NCBI RefSeq assembly: GCF_017356245.1
Contig: NZ_JAFMZZ010000001.1
Span: 698,262-762,261 of the forward strand
DNA from: Bordetella petrii
GTDB lineage: Bacteria > Pseudomonadota > Gammaproteobacteria > Burkholderiales > Burkholderiaceae_B
Direction of reading: 5' to 3'
Length of the DNA stretch: 64,000 nucleotides
Part shown: positions 44,716 through 53,998 of the stretch, one piece after another
Layout: each line of letters opens with the position of its first letter
Numbering within the stretch: the stretch's first letter is position 1
The notes under the pieces: model-generated
Told to the model about the DNA's origin: nothing
The model's database searches: none
The model's input: only the letters and a program-made list of their open reading frames with translations
Program-made: the position numbers and the translations under genes

Positions 44716-46245
44716 ATGGAAAACTTGCTGACGGCCGATCTGGTGGCCGATCTGCCCCCGGCGGTGCGGCTGCAGCGCCTGGTGTCGAGCCTGCGCGCGC
44801 ACTTTCGCTGCGGCGCGGTGGCCCTGCTGCAACTCGAAGAAGACCACCTGCGCCCCGTCGCGGTGGACGGCCTGGTGCAAGATGCGCTGGGCCGCCGCTA
44901 CGCCGTCGGCCAGCATCCGCGCCTGGCGGCCATTCTGGGGCGGCGCGGCGTTACCTGCTTTCACCACGACAGCACCCTGCCCGACCCTTATGACGGCCTG
45001 ATCGACGAACGCGCCGGCCAGCCCCTGCCCGTGCACGACTGCATGGGCGCCAGCCTGCATGTCGAAGGCCAGCCCTGGGGGGTGCTGACGCTGGACGCCC
45101 TGCAGGTCGGCACCTTCGACGCCGAGGCCCGCGCCGAGCTGCAGCGCCTGACCATGCTGGTCGAGGCCGCGGTGCGCACCACCCGCCTCGAAGCCGAGAT
45201 CCGTGCGCTGCGCGCGGTGCGTGGCGCGGCCGCCAGTGATGCGGTGGCGGCGGGCACGGACAGCGAAGTACTGGGACAGAGCCCGGCCATTGCCCACCTG
45301 CTGCACGAACTGCACGTCGTGGCCGATTCCGAACTGCCCGTGCTGCTGCTGGGCGAAACCGGCGTGGGCAAAGAGCTGTTCGCGCATCGCCTGCACCAGC
45401 TGTCGCGGCGCCGCGCCAAGTCGCTGGTGCATGTGAACTGCGCGGCGCTGCCCGAATCGCTGGCCGAAAGCGAGCTGTTCGGCCATGCCAAGGGCGCCTT
45501 TTCGGGCGCCATCAGTGAACGGCCGGGGCGCTTCGATGCCGCCAACCACGGCACGCTGTTCCTGGACGAAGTGGGCGAATTGCCCCTGGCGGTGCAGGCC
45601 AAGCTGTTGCGCACCTTGCAGAACGGCGAAATCCAGCGCCTGGGCGACGACCGCCCGCGCCATGTCGATGTGCGCATCATCGCTGCCACCAACCGCAACC
45701 TGCGCGACCTGGTGCGCGATGGCGCGTTCCGGGCCGATCTTTACCACCGGCTGTCGGTCTACCCTATCCCCATTCCCCCGCTGCGCGAGCGCGGTGATGA
45801 CGTCCTGCTGCTGGCCGGGCGCTTCCTGGAAATCAACCGCGCCCGCCTGGGCCTGCGCAGCCTGCGGCTGTCGGGCGATGCACAGGACGCGCTGCGCCGC
45901 TATCTTTGGCCGGGCAATGTGCGCGAGCTGGAACACGTACTCAGCCGGGCGGCCATCAAGGCCGTCGGGCGCGGCGTGCGCGCCAATGAAATCGTCACCC
46001 TGGAAGCCGCCCTGCTGGATCTGGACGGCCTGCCGGCCGCGCCCGGGCCGGCGGCGCGCCCCGAGGCGCCTCTGCCCGCTTTGGCCCCGCTGCGGGCAAC
46101 CGTCGAGGCCAGCCAGCGCGAAGCCATCCGCGCGGCGCTGGCCGCGCACGGCGGCCATTGGACACGCGCGGCGCAGGCCCTGGAACTCGATCCCAGCAAT
46201 CTGCACAAACTGGCGCGGCGGCTGGGGTTGAAGACCAGGCTCTAG
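44716..46245 (+). CDS. norR: Nitric oxide-responsive sigma-54 activator NorR
   Basis: A 509-residue activator. The N-terminal GAF domain (about 20-160) should hold a non-heme iron that senses NO; Cys109 and Asp127 occupy plausible ligand positions. The AAA+ domain has Walker A GETGVGKE (213-220), the sigma-54 loop written GAFSGA (260-265, the family norm being GAFTGA), and Walker B LFLDEVGE (281-288). A Fis-type HTH ends the protein (HWTRAAQALELDPSNLHKLARRLG). Divergent from the ric-hemerythrin pair with three NorR boxes between them. Confidence 0.94.
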   Translation: MENLLTADLVADLPPAVRLQRLVSSLRAHFRCGAVALLQLEEDHLRPVAVDGLVQDALGRRYAVGQHPRLAAILGRRGVTCFHHDSTLPDPYDGLIDERAGQPLPVHDCMGASLHVEGQPWGVLTLDALQVGTFDAEARAELQRLTMLVEAAVRTTRLEAEIRALRAVRGAAASDAVAAGTDSEVLGQSPAIAHLLHELHVVADSELPVLLLGETGVGKELFAHRLHQLSRRRAKSLVHVNCAALPESLAESELFGHAKGAFSGAISERPGRFDAANHGTLFLDEVGELPLAVQAKLLRTLQNGEIQRLGDDRPRHVDVRIIAATNRNLRDLVRDGAFRADLYHRLSVYPIPIPPLRERGDDVLLLAGRFLEINRARLGLRSLRLSGDAQDALRRYLWPGNVRELEHVLSRAAIKAVGRGVRANEIVTLEAALLDLDGLPAAPGPAARPEAPLPALAPLRATVEASQREAIRAALAAHGGHWTRAAQALELDPSNLHKLARRLGLKTRL

Positions 46246-46433
46246 GCCAGGACGATGCTGTCGGGCGAAGCCGGATTGGGCCCCTGGGGCGTGCCCGGCA
46301 CCTGGCCCGGATCGCGGGGCGGCCGGTCAGGATCGGGCGTGGGGGTTTCCGGCTCGGGATGGCCCGGCCAGGCCGGATCATTAGGCGGCGCCCCGGGCGG
46401 GCCGTCCGGTTGACGATGATTCGATGCAGACAT
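46242..46433 (-). CDS. Small proline-rich protein of unknown function
   Basis: A 63-residue, strongly Pro/Asp-rich peptide (PPGAPPNDPAWPGHPEPETPTP) from an ATG with GGAG 7 nt upstream; an earlier ATG at 46445 is possible. No transmembrane or signal segment. Its stop overlaps the norR stop on the other strand. The good ribosome site argues for a real gene, but composition alone could make an open frame here. Confidence 0.45.
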   Translation of the reverse strand: MSASNHRQPDGPPGAPPNDPAWPGHPEPETPTPDPDRPPRDPGQVPGTPQGPNPASPDSIVLA

Positions 46434-46492
46434 GGCGTGCTCCATTGCGGCAGGGCCCGTGGGCCAGCAAGCCGCGTGCCGGGCTGCCGGCG

Positions 46493-46900
46493 TCAGCGGC
46501 CGTAGCCGTGCTTGTGTCCGCCCGAGCCGGCGCGTCCTGGCGGCACCTGCGTCTGCGGGGCGGCATCGGGCCGGCCCGGTTCGACGGTGCCCTGCCCGCG
46601 CGGCATGGGTTGCGGGGCAGGCTGTTGTGCCGAAGGCCGGGCCCGCCCGTCATCCCGGGATGGATGCGGCGCGCGTGGGCCCGGACTGGCGCTGGGCCGG
46701 TCGGGATTCGAATCCGTCTGGCCGCGCGTCGTGGAAGCGCCGTCCGGCGTACGGGCGCTGTCCGGCGCGGCCCGGGACCCCGGCTCGGCCGCCGCAGGGC
46801 CTGGCGACGCGGCAGTCTGGGCCAGCAACAGGCCAGGCGCGGCGAACAGGCAGATCGCCAAGGCAGCGCGGCGGGCATGGGCAGATTGCGGACGGAACAT
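46493..46900 (-). CDS. Secreted proline-rich protein of unknown function
   Basis: A 135-residue protein with a clear signal peptide (RRAALAICLFAAPGLLLAQT, cleavage after ...LLAQ) and a mature part rich in Pro, Gly, Ser and Arg with no recognised domain. A GGAGG ribosome site precedes the ATG at 46900. The mature part looks disordered and ends GGHKHGYGR, which could bind metal, though that is speculation. Confidence 0.6.
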   Translation of the reverse strand: MFRPQSAHARRAALAICLFAAPGLLLAQTAASPGPAAAEPGSRAAPDSARTPDGASTTRGQTDSNPDRPSASPGPRAPHPSRDDGRARPSAQQPAPQPMPRGQGTVEPGRPDAAPQTQVPPGRAGSGGHKHGYGR

Positions 46901-46950
46901 GGCGGCCTCCTTGCGGCAATGCCCATCGTGCAGCAATTGCCATACCGCGC

Positions 46951-47433
46951 TTATTCCGAAGACGCCCGCTTGCGCGCCGCCGTGGCCAGGCGCCGGTATT
47001 TCTCGGCGATTTCATTGAGTTCGTCTTCTTCCAGATCTTCGATATCCACCAGCTTGTCGCTGGCGCCTTTCAGGGCCATGAGCAGTTCGTCCAGTTTTAC
47101 ATGCAGCGCGCGGCTGTCCTTGTTCTGGTTCTGCTGGATCAGGAACACCATCAGGAAGGTGATGATGGTGGTGCCGGTATTGACCACCAGTTGCCACACC
47201 TCGGAAAATCCGGCCCACGGGCCGGCCACGGCCCACAGCACAATGATCAGCACCGCGCAGCCAAAGGCGATGGGCGAGCCCGTCGCGCGGGCCACCGAGC
47301 TGGCGAAATGGTCGAACAGGCGGGCCACGGACGATCCGTGGCGCGGTCCGGCGCCTTCACGGGCCGCGCGGCGCCCGGTCTGATGCTCCGCGCGCGAATG
47401 ACCGGGTTCGCCGGTATCGGTTTTGTGGCTCAT
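46951..47433 (-). CDS. Low-affinity iron permease family protein
   Basis: A 160-residue protein with a hydrophilic N-terminus, two transmembrane helices (about 56-76 and 81-103; IAFGCAVLIIVLWAVAGPWA and NTGTTIITFLMVFLIQQNQNKD) and a C-terminal acidic helical tail. The INTGTTIITFLMVFLIQ-type second helix is the hallmark of the family. Despite the family name, iron transport by bacterial members is not established. Start at 47433. Confidence 0.8.
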   Translation of the reverse strand: MSHKTDTGEPGHSRAEHQTGRRAAREGAGPRHGSSVARLFDHFASSVARATGSPIAFGCAVLIIVLWAVAGPWAGFSEVWQLVVNTGTTIITFLMVFLIQQNQNKDSRALHVKLDELLMALKGASDKLVDIEDLEEDELNEIAEKYRRLATAARKRASSE

Positions 47434-47473
47434 GGCATGCTCCTGGGATGGCGGGGGCACCGCCGCCGGGCCG

Positions 47474-48559
47474 CTACAGGCCCAGTATGGACAGCATCAC
47501 GAAAGTGGCGAACAGGGCGAAGTGGGTCATGCCCTCGATGGCGTTGGTCTGGCCGTCGTTCAGGTTGATCGCCGTCACGATCAGCGTGACCAGCACCATC
47601 ATGGTCTGTATGGGCGTCATCGCCATCTCGAACGGCTGGCCGGTATAAAGCGCCAGGGCTTCCATCAGCGGCACCGTCAGGATGACGGTGGACAGCGAGG
47701 CGCCCAGCGCGATATTCACCACCGACTGCATGCGATTGGCCAGCGCCGCGCGCAGGGCGGTCAGTATTTCGGGGCTGGCGGAAATCAGCGCCACCACAAT
47801 GGCCGGCAGCGCCGGGGGCACCTGCACATGCTCCAGCGACACGCTCAGGCTCTTGGCCATGACTTCGGACAAGGCTCCGATGATGACCACGCCGGCAACC
47901 AGCAGGCCTATCGACAGCAGCGTGGAAGGCCCGCGCGCCGGCTGCGCCGCCGGGCGCCGCCGCTTGTCGGGATAGCTGTAGCTGAAAAAATAACTGTGCG
48001 GCCCGGTCTGCATGCGCAGGAACACGGTGTACAGCATGATCATGATGACTATCGTGAAGCCCGAATAGAAGTGCCAATGCTCGCGGTCGACGAACTCGGG
48101 CACGATCATGGAAATCGCCATGGCGGTCAGGATCATGACGGTGTACACGCGCCCCGAATCGTCGTTGTAGGATTGCTCGCCGTGCTTCAGGCCGCCCATC
48201 AGGGCCGCCAGCCCCAGGATGCCGTTGATGTCGAGCATGACGGCCGCGTAGATCGTGTCGCGCACCAGCGTGGGCGACGTGTCGTGCGACATCACGATGC
48301 CCAGCACCACCACTTCGACCAGCACCGCGGACAGGGTCAGCACCATGGTGCCGTAGGGGTCGCCCAGCCGATGCGCCAATTGCTCGGCGTGGAAAGCCAC
48401 CCGCTGCGACGCGCAGATGATGGCGGCGACCAGCAGCACCGTGGCCACGACGGCCGTCGTGGCGCCATTGCCGGTAAGGCGGGCGCCGGCGGCATGGGCC
48501 GCCGCGAGCGCCGCGATGGCCAGCAGCAACAGTTTTTCCTGCCTGAGCAGTGCTTGCAT
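47474..48559 (-). CDS. ChaA-like Ca2+/H+ (cation/proton) antiporter
   Basis: A 361-residue CaCA-superfamily antiporter with about ten membrane helices and two inverted alpha-repeats: LSAVLVEVVVLGIVM in the first half and LISASPEILTALRAALANRMQS in the second, each with the acidic residue expected to bind the cation. ChaA homologues export Ca2+, Na+ or K+ for protons. A soluble basic linker (SYPDKRRRPAAQPARG) separates the halves. Confidence 0.87.
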   Translation of the reverse strand: MQALLRQEKLLLLAIAALAAAHAAGARLTGNGATTAVVATVLLVAAIICASQRVAFHAEQLAHRLGDPYGTMVLTLSAVLVEVVVLGIVMSHDTSPTLVRDTIYAAVMLDINGILGLAALMGGLKHGEQSYNDDSGRVYTVMILTAMAISMIVPEFVDREHWHFYSGFTIVIMIMLYTVFLRMQTGPHSYFFSYSYPDKRRRPAAQPARGPSTLLSIGLLVAGVVIIGALSEVMAKSLSVSLEHVQVPPALPAIVVALISASPEILTALRAALANRMQSVVNIALGASLSTVILTVPLMEALALYTGQPFEMAMTPIQTMMVLVTLIVTAINLNDGQTNAIEGMTHFALFATFVMLSILGL

Positions 48560-48609
48560 GCGGTTTTCCCGGAATCGTACGGCAGCTTACTCCCGGCGCC
48601 GCCCCGGCC

Positions 48610-49482
48610 TCAATCATCGCCGGCCAGCACCGCATCTTCTTCGTGGGAAATGCCCAGCCCATGATACTTGCGCCCCAAGTCCATGGTGGCCTGGAAGAAT
48701 CCCGCCTTGCCGCCGCAGTCGTAGCGCACGCCGTCGTACTGATAGGCGTGCACCGGGCGCTCGCGCAGCAGCTGGGCAATGCCGTCGGTCAACTGGATCT
48801 CGCCCCCCACTCCGGCCTGGGTGGCGCGCAGCAGCTCGAATATCCGGGGCTCGAGAATGTAGCGGCCGACCACCGCCAGCGTGGTCGGCGCATCCGCCGG
48901 CAACGGTTTTTCGACGATGCCCTGCAGCCGGACAGTGCGCGCGTCGACGCGGCGCCCCGAAATGATGCCGTACTGGTCGGTCTGGCCGCGCGGCACATTC
49001 TGGATGGCCAGCACGCCGCTGTCGTGGCGGTATGCCGTGTCGATAAGCTGCCCGATGGCCGGTACATCCGCATCGATCAGGTCGTCGGCCAGCAGCACGG
49101 CAAAGGGCTCGTCGCCCACCAGGGGGGCCGCGCACAGCACGGCATGGCCCAGGCCCAGCGGCGCCGACTGGCGGGTGTACAGGCAGGCCACGTGCGGCGG
49201 GATGACGTTGCGCACCGCCTCCAGCAAAGCCGTCTTGTGCTTGGCCTGCAGGCCGGCTTCCAGTTCGGGCATGCTGTCGAAGTGGTCTTCGATGGCGCGC
49301 TTGTGGCGCCCTGTGACAAAGATCAGCTCCGTAATCCCCGCCTCGACGGCCTCTTCGACCGCGTACTGGATGAGCGGCTTGTCGACGATCGGCAGCATTT
49401 CTTTCGGCATGGCCTTGGTGGCGGGCAGGAAGCGGGTGCCCTGGCCCGCGACGGGAAAGACGGCTTTGCGGATCGGCTTCAT
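48610..49482 (-). CDS. galU: UTP-glucose-1-phosphate uridylyltransferase
   Basis: A 290-residue enzyme making UDP-glucose from UTP and glucose-1-phosphate, a precursor for surface polysaccharides. Nucleotide-binding [19 protein letters not shown] at the start, VEKP in the middle and the [12 protein letters not shown] region at the end. Start at 49482 ([13 protein letters not shown]). Relevant to the capsule genes in the same window, though far from them. Confidence 0.95.
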   Translation of the reverse strand: MKPIRKAVFPVAGQGTRFLPATKAMPKEMLPIVDKPLIQYAVEEAVEAGITELIFVTGRHKRAIEDHFDSMPELEAGLQAKHKTALLEAVRNVIPPHVACLYTRQSAPLGLGHAVLCAAPLVGDEPFAVLLADDLIDADVPAIGQLIDTAYRHDSGVLAIQNVPRGQTDQYGIISGRRVDARTVRLQGIVEKPLPADAPTTLAVVGRYILEPRIFELLRATQAGVGGEIQLTDGIAQLLRERPVHAYQYDGVRYDCGGKAGFFQATMDLGRKYHGLGISHEEDAVLAGDD

Positions 49483-49693
49483 GGCGTTCTCGGCAGTGGT
49501 GGCGCCACCGCATAGCAAACGCCGTGCCCGCCTGTTATGCCCAAAACGGCGAGGCTGGTATGTCTCCGCCGTAGAGGCTTGTTGCAGTGCTCATGGCTAG
49601 TATCGGAACCACCCGCCCGGCGCCGCCGCAGCGCAAGGCGGGAGGATGAAGATACGGGCCACGCCCGCGCGCCTAGAACCAAGGAGACAAGAC

Positions 49694-50659
49694 ATGTTGC
49701 GATTTTTTGCCGGCTGCATGGCCGCCTTGCTGCTGTCCGGGCAGGCTGCCGCGCAGGAATTTCCCACCAAGCCCATCACCATCATCGTCGGGGTGGCGCC
49801 CGGCGGCACGCTGGACACGCTGGCGCGGCTGATCGGCAATTCGTTGTCCAAGACCCTGAAGCAGCCGGTGGTAGTGGAAAACACCACCGGCGCCGGCGGC
49901 CTGATCGGCATGCAGCGCCTGTTGAAGTCCGAACCCGACGGCTATACGCTGATGTTCAGCAACCTGTCGATGGCCATCATTCCCCTGCTGCATCCGGATG
50001 CCGGCGTGGACCCGGTGCGCGATCTGGCCACGGTGGGCACGGTGGCCACCGTGCCGATGGTGCTGTCGGTCAGCAACAAAAGCGGCATCAAGACCCTGCC
50101 GGAACTGCTGGCGCGCATGAAGTCCCCACCGAAACTGAATTTCGGCTCGGGCGGCCCGGGCACCACGGCCCACCTGGCCGAAGGCATGTTCCTGCATCTT
50201 TCCGGAACGCAGGGCGAACTGATCCAGTACCGCGGCTCGGGCCCCGCGCTGGCCGACCTGATGGCCGGCGTGATCGATGGCGTCATCGACCAGACCGTCA
50301 CCATGATGCCGCTGCACAAAGACGGCCGCATCCGCGCGCTGGCGGTGTCGACCCCGAAGCGCCTGCCGCAGATGCCGGACGTGCCGACCTTCGCCGAAGG
50401 CGGACTGCCGGCGTTCGACCTGGCCATCTGGAACGGCGTGGTGGCGCCCAAGGGCACGCCGCGCCCGGTCATCGACAAACTGGCCCAGGCCCTGTCGGCC
50501 GTGATCGACAGCCCCGAATTCAAGGGCCGCCTGGAACAGCTGGCCGCCCAGGCGCCTAGCCCGGCCGAACGCGGGCCGGACCCATTTGCCAGGCTGCTGG
50601 CCCAGGACACCAAACGGGTGGCCGACCTGGCCCAGCAGATCGGCCTGCAACCGCGCTAG
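49694..50659 (+). CDS. Bug/TctC-family periplasmic solute-binding protein
   Basis: A 321-residue receptor with a signal peptide (MLRFFAGCMAALLLSGQAAA), then QEFPTKPITIIVGVAPGGTLD and GYTLMFSNLS. An AAGGAG ribosome site precedes the ATG. It is followed 28 bp later by a beta-hydroxyacid dehydrogenase gene, suggesting that the pair takes up and oxidises a hydroxy-acid. Confidence 0.92.
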   Translation: MLRFFAGCMAALLLSGQAAAQEFPTKPITIIVGVAPGGTLDTLARLIGNSLSKTLKQPVVVENTTGAGGLIGMQRLLKSEPDGYTLMFSNLSMAIIPLLHPDAGVDPVRDLATVGTVATVPMVLSVSNKSGIKTLPELLARMKSPPKLNFGSGGPGTTAHLAEGMFLHLSGTQGELIQYRGSGPALADLMAGVIDGVIDQTVTMMPLHKDGRIRALAVSTPKRLPQMPDVPTFAEGGLPAFDLAIWNGVVAPKGTPRPVIDKLAQALSAVIDSPEFKGRLEQLAAQAPSPAERGPDPFARLLAQDTKRVADLAQQIGLQPR

Positions 50660-50687
50660 GCCGCCTCTTCAACCCAAAGGAACAGTC

Positions 50688-51590
50688 ATGTCAGAAGACA
50701 CTTACGGATTCATCGGCCTGGGCAACATGGGAGGGCCGATGGCCGGCCGCCTGCTCGATGCCGGCTATGCCCTGGCTGTCTACGACAGCAACCAGGACGC
50801 CGTGGCGCGCCTGCGCGAGCGCGGCGCCCGCGCATGCGGCAGCCTGCGTGAAGTGGCCGACACCGCCGCCACCGTGTTCCTGAGCTTGCCCACGCCGGAG
50901 ATCGTGCAGCAGGTGGCCATCGGCGCCGAAGGCCTGATCGGCGGCGCGCAGGTCAGGCGCGTGGTCGACCTGTCCACCATCGGGCCGCGCGTGGCCGCGC
51001 TGGTGGCCAAGGAACTGGACGCGCGCGGCATCCAGTATGTGGACGCCCCGGTCAGCGGCGGCGTGGGCGGCGCCGTGCGCGGCACGCTGGCCGTGATGGC
51101 CGCCTGCCCGCGCGGCCACTACGATGCCCTGGAATCCACGCTGAAGCACTTCGGCCCGGTGTTCTACCTAGGTGACAAGGCAGGCATGGGCCAGACCATG
51201 AAACTGGCCAACAACCTGCTGTCGGCCGCGGCGGTGGCGGTCACGTCCGAAGCAATGGCAATGGGCGTGAAGGCGGGCCTGGACCCGGCGGTGATGCTGG
51301 ATGTCATCAACGCCGGCTCGGGCCGCAATTCGGCCACCCAGGATAAGTTCCCCAAGGCCGTGCTGCCAGGCACTTTCGACATCGGCTTCGCCGCGCGGCT
51401 GGCTTACAAGGACGTGCGGCTGTGCGTGGACGAGGCCGAGGCCATCGGCGTGCCCATGATCGTGGGCGCGGCCGTGCGCGAAATGCTGGTGCTGACCACG
51501 GCGCTGTGCGGCGAGCAGGCCGATTTCACCCACATTGCCAAGGTGGTCGAAACCTGGGGCGGCGTGCCGATCCGCAAGCGCGGCGATTGA
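50688..51590 (+). CDS. Beta-hydroxyacid dehydrogenase (3-hydroxyisobutyrate dehydrogenase family)
   Basis: A 300-residue NAD(P)-dependent enzyme. The dinucleotide motif GLGNMG is at 10-15, the substrate loop DAPVSGGVGGAVRGTLAVM at 119-137, and the catalytic lysine is Lys172 in GQTMKLANN. Family members oxidise 3-hydroxyisobutyrate, tartronate semialdehyde or similar compounds; the specificity is not readable. Probably co-transcribed with the Bug receptor upstream. Confidence 0.93.
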   Translation: MSEDTYGFIGLGNMGGPMAGRLLDAGYALAVYDSNQDAVARLRERGARACGSLREVADTAATVFLSLPTPEIVQQVAIGAEGLIGGAQVRRVVDLSTIGPRVAALVAKELDARGIQYVDAPVSGGVGGAVRGTLAVMAACPRGHYDALESTLKHFGPVFYLGDKAGMGQTMKLANNLLSAAAVAVTSEAMAMGVKAGLDPAVMLDVINAGSGRNSATQDKFPKAVLPGTFDIGFAARLAYKDVRLCVDEAEAIGVPMIVGAAVREMLVLTTALCGEQADFTHIAKVVETWGGVPIRKRGD

Positions 51591-51613
51591 CCGTTCTGCC
51601 TGTGCACTGCCCA

Positions 51614-51703
51614 GGTGTCAGGCTCCGCCAGGTGCCTGACACCGCACGACCGAGATGGCCGTGGCATACAGCGCTGTCAGGCACCCTGCGGGAGCCTGAC
51701 ACC
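51614..51703. repeat. Paired-hairpin element between convergent genes
   Basis: Arms at 51614-51643 and 51673-51703 with stem GGTGTCAGGC/GCCTGACACC; the second arm begins GCTGTC, a one-base change. The 29-nt spacer is nearly the same as that at 34151-34179. It lies 23 bp after the dehydrogenase stop and 11 bp before the stop of the convergent Bug gene. Confidence 0.93.
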
Positions 51704-51714
51704 TGGCACAGCCG

Positions 51715-52677
51715 CTATCCGGCCCGGATGCCTGCCTTCTTGATGATGGGCTGCCATTTGCGGCGCTCGGCGCGGGCGAAGTCGGCCAGGTCCTGGGCGC
51801 TGCCGCCGGCGGGCTCATAGCCCATCTGCAGCAGGTGTTTTCGCGTGGCGGGCTGGCTGAGGATCTGGTTGATGGCCTGGTTCAGGCGCGCCACGATTTC
51901 CGGCGGCGTGCCCTTGGGGGCGTACAGCGCGTTCCAGGCAATGACCTCGAATCCGTCCACGCCCTGCGACGCAATCGTGGGCGCGCCCGGCAGCAGCTCG
52001 GTGGGCTTGCGGCTGGTCACGCCCAGCACCTTGACCTTGCCGCCCGCGACTTGCGGGCGTGCGGCCGCCACGGTGTCGATGGTCAGCGGAATCTGTTTGC
52101 CGATCACGTCGGTCATGGCGGTGGAAGAGCCCTTGTACGGCACGCCGAACAGCGGCGCGCCGGTCTGCTCTTTCAGCAATTCCAGCACCAGCCGCGCCGT
52201 GGTGCTGGGCATGCCGACATCCGCGGCGCCTTTCTTGGCGCGCGCGGCGGCCAGCACATCGGGCACTGACTTGAACGCCGAATCGCCGCCCGCCAGCAAG
52301 GCCATGGGAAACGTCGCCACCAGCGCGATGGGTTCGAAATCCCGTTCGGCATCGTAGGTCATGGTGGGATACAGGAACTGATTCAGCGCATGGGTGGCAT
52401 TGGTGCCCATGGTCAGCGTGTAGCCGTCGGGCGCGGCGCGCGCGGCGATGTCGGTGCCGATGTTGCCGCCGGCCCCGCCGCGGTTTTCAACGTAGAAGGT
52501 CTGCCCCAGTACTTTGCTGAGCTGTTCGGCAAAATAGCGCGACGCGACGTCGGTGCCCTGCCCCGCCGTATAGGCAACCACGATTTTCACGGGTTTGTCG
52601 GGATACGCCTGCTGCGCCGAAGCCGGCGCGGCGGCGGCTGCAAGAACGCAAGCCGCCAGCATGGTGGAACGCAACAT
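51715..52677 (-). CDS. Bug/TctC-family periplasmic solute-binding protein
   Basis: A 320-residue receptor: signal peptide [21 protein letters not shown], then QQAYPDKPVKIVVAYTAGQGTD, GYTLTMGTNATHALNQF and GVPYKGSSTAMTDVIGKQ. A CAGGAGA ribosome site is present. It is the last gene of a minus-strand run after acyl-CoA ligase, MaoC-like and CaiB-like genes, so it likely binds the carboxylate that those enzymes activate. Confidence 0.92.
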   Translation of the reverse strand: MLRSTMLAACVLAAAAAPASAQQAYPDKPVKIVVAYTAGQGTDVASRYFAEQLSKVLGQTFYVENRGGAGGNIGTDIAARAAPDGYTLTMGTNATHALNQFLYPTMTYDAERDFEPIALVATFPMALLAGGDSAFKSVPDVLAAARAKKGAADVGMPSTTARLVLELLKEQTGAPLFGVPYKGSSTAMTDVIGKQIPLTIDTVAAARPQVAGGKVKVLGVTSRKPTELLPGAPTIASQGVDGFEVIAWNALYAPKGTPPEIVARLNQAINQILSQPATRKHLLQMGYEPAGGSAQDLADFARAERRKWQPIIKKAGIRAG

Positions 52678-52729
52678 GATGATGTCTCCTGAATTATCGG
52701 TATGAGAACAACAGGGACTGCTGACGGAG

Positions 52730-53980
52730 TCAGGTATTTGCGGAACCTGGCTCCTGGGTAATGCCGTTGCCTGCGGGCGCCGGGTCCTGGCCGGATGCTG
52801 CCGCCTGCCGCAGCACCGCGTCGCGGTGCTGGTCGAAGCCGGGCGGCGCGGCGCCCGCCTGGCCCGGCGTGACCGAGAGCTTTACCGGCAGGCCGATGCC
52901 CTGGTAGGCGCCGTGCGCCACATGCATGTGCCGATGCCGGGCATGGGCATGGGCGAATGCCTGCGGCACCGTATTGACCGGGCCGGCCGCCACGCCCGCC
53001 GCCATCAGGTCGCGGCACAGGTCGTCGCGCCGGCATCCCTGCAGCGCAGCCTCGATTTCGGCGCGCAGGGCGGCCGCGTTGCGCAGGCGCAGCGCATTCG
53101 ACTGGAAGCGCGGATCCTGCGCCAGGCCGGGACGCGCGACCCGCTCGCAGAACTTGCGGAACTGCCCGTCGTTCAATATGCCCAGGAAGATGGGCCCGTC
53201 TCCGGCATCGAACTGGTCGTAGGGCGCGATGTTGGGATGCGCGTTGCCGGTCAGCCCCGGCGCCTGCCCCGAGCAGAACCAGTTGGCGGCGTGCGGCACC
53301 AGCAGGCTCAGCGCGGTGTCGAACAGCGTGGCCTCCACGCGCTGCCCCGCGCCGCTGTGCTGGCGCGCCAGCAAGGCCATCAAGATGCCCGAGAACGCCA
53401 CATAGCCGGTCAGGTGATCGACGATAGGCACGCCGATGCGCGTGGGCCCCGATCCGGTGCTGCCGTTCACGCTCATCAGCCCGCACATGGCCTGCAGCAC
53501 GGCGTCGTAGCCCGGCAGGCCGCCCAGCGGCCCGTCGCCGCCAAAGCCGGTAATGCTGCAGTACACCAGCCCGGGGTAGCGCGGCGCCAGGTCGCGCTCA
53601 AAATCCAGCTGCCATTTCTGCATGGTGCCGGGCAGGAAATTCTCGACCAGCACATCCGCGTCGCGCAGCAGGCCGTGCAGCACCTGCCGGTCATCCGGCT
53701 GCGCCAGGTTCAGGCCGATGGAACGCTTGCCGCGATTCAGCGCGCCAAAGTAGGCCGCGTCGCCGGACGCCTCGAAAGGCGGCCCCAGCCGCCGGGTCTC
53801 GTCGCCGAACGGCGGCTCGACCTTGACGATGTCGGCGCCATGGTCGGCCAGCATCTGTGTGCACAGAGGGCCGGCCAGCACACGCGACAGATCCACTACG
53901 CGTATGCCGGCCAGCGCCCCGGCACCCGGGCGCCGCGCCGGCGCATCGCCGGGCAGCTCGGGGGTCCGGGTTTGGGTCAT
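52730..53980 (-). CDS. CaiB/BaiF family (class III) CoA-transferase
   Basis: A 416-residue CoA-transferase. It has the N-terminal LAGIRVVDLSRVLAGPLCTQMLADHGADIVKVEPP and the catalytic aspartate at Asp159 (GYDAVLQAMCG). The enzyme moves CoA between carboxylic acids through an Asp-acyl anhydride. The ribosome site AAGGAGA is well spaced. It is operonic with the MaoC-like gene (18-bp gap). Confidence 0.92.
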   Translation of the reverse strand: MTQTRTPELPGDAPARRPGAGALAGIRVVDLSRVLAGPLCTQMLADHGADIVKVEPPFGDETRRLGPPFEASGDAAYFGALNRGKRSIGLNLAQPDDRQVLHGLLRDADVLVENFLPGTMQKWQLDFERDLAPRYPGLVYCSITGFGGDGPLGGLPGYDAVLQAMCGLMSVNGSTGSGPTRIGVPIVDHLTGYVAFSGILMALLARQHSGAGQRVEATLFDTALSLLVPHAANWFCSGQAPGLTGNAHPNIAPYDQFDAGDGPIFLGILNDGQFRKFCERVARPGLAQDPRFQSNALRLRNAAALRAEIEAALQGCRRDDLCRDLMAAGVAAGPVNTVPQAFAHAHARHRHMHVAHGAYQGIGLPVKLSVTPGQAGAAPPGFDQHRDAVLRQAAASGQDPAPAGNGITQEPGSANT

Positions 53981-53998
53981 GATGTCTCCTTGGTGGCG

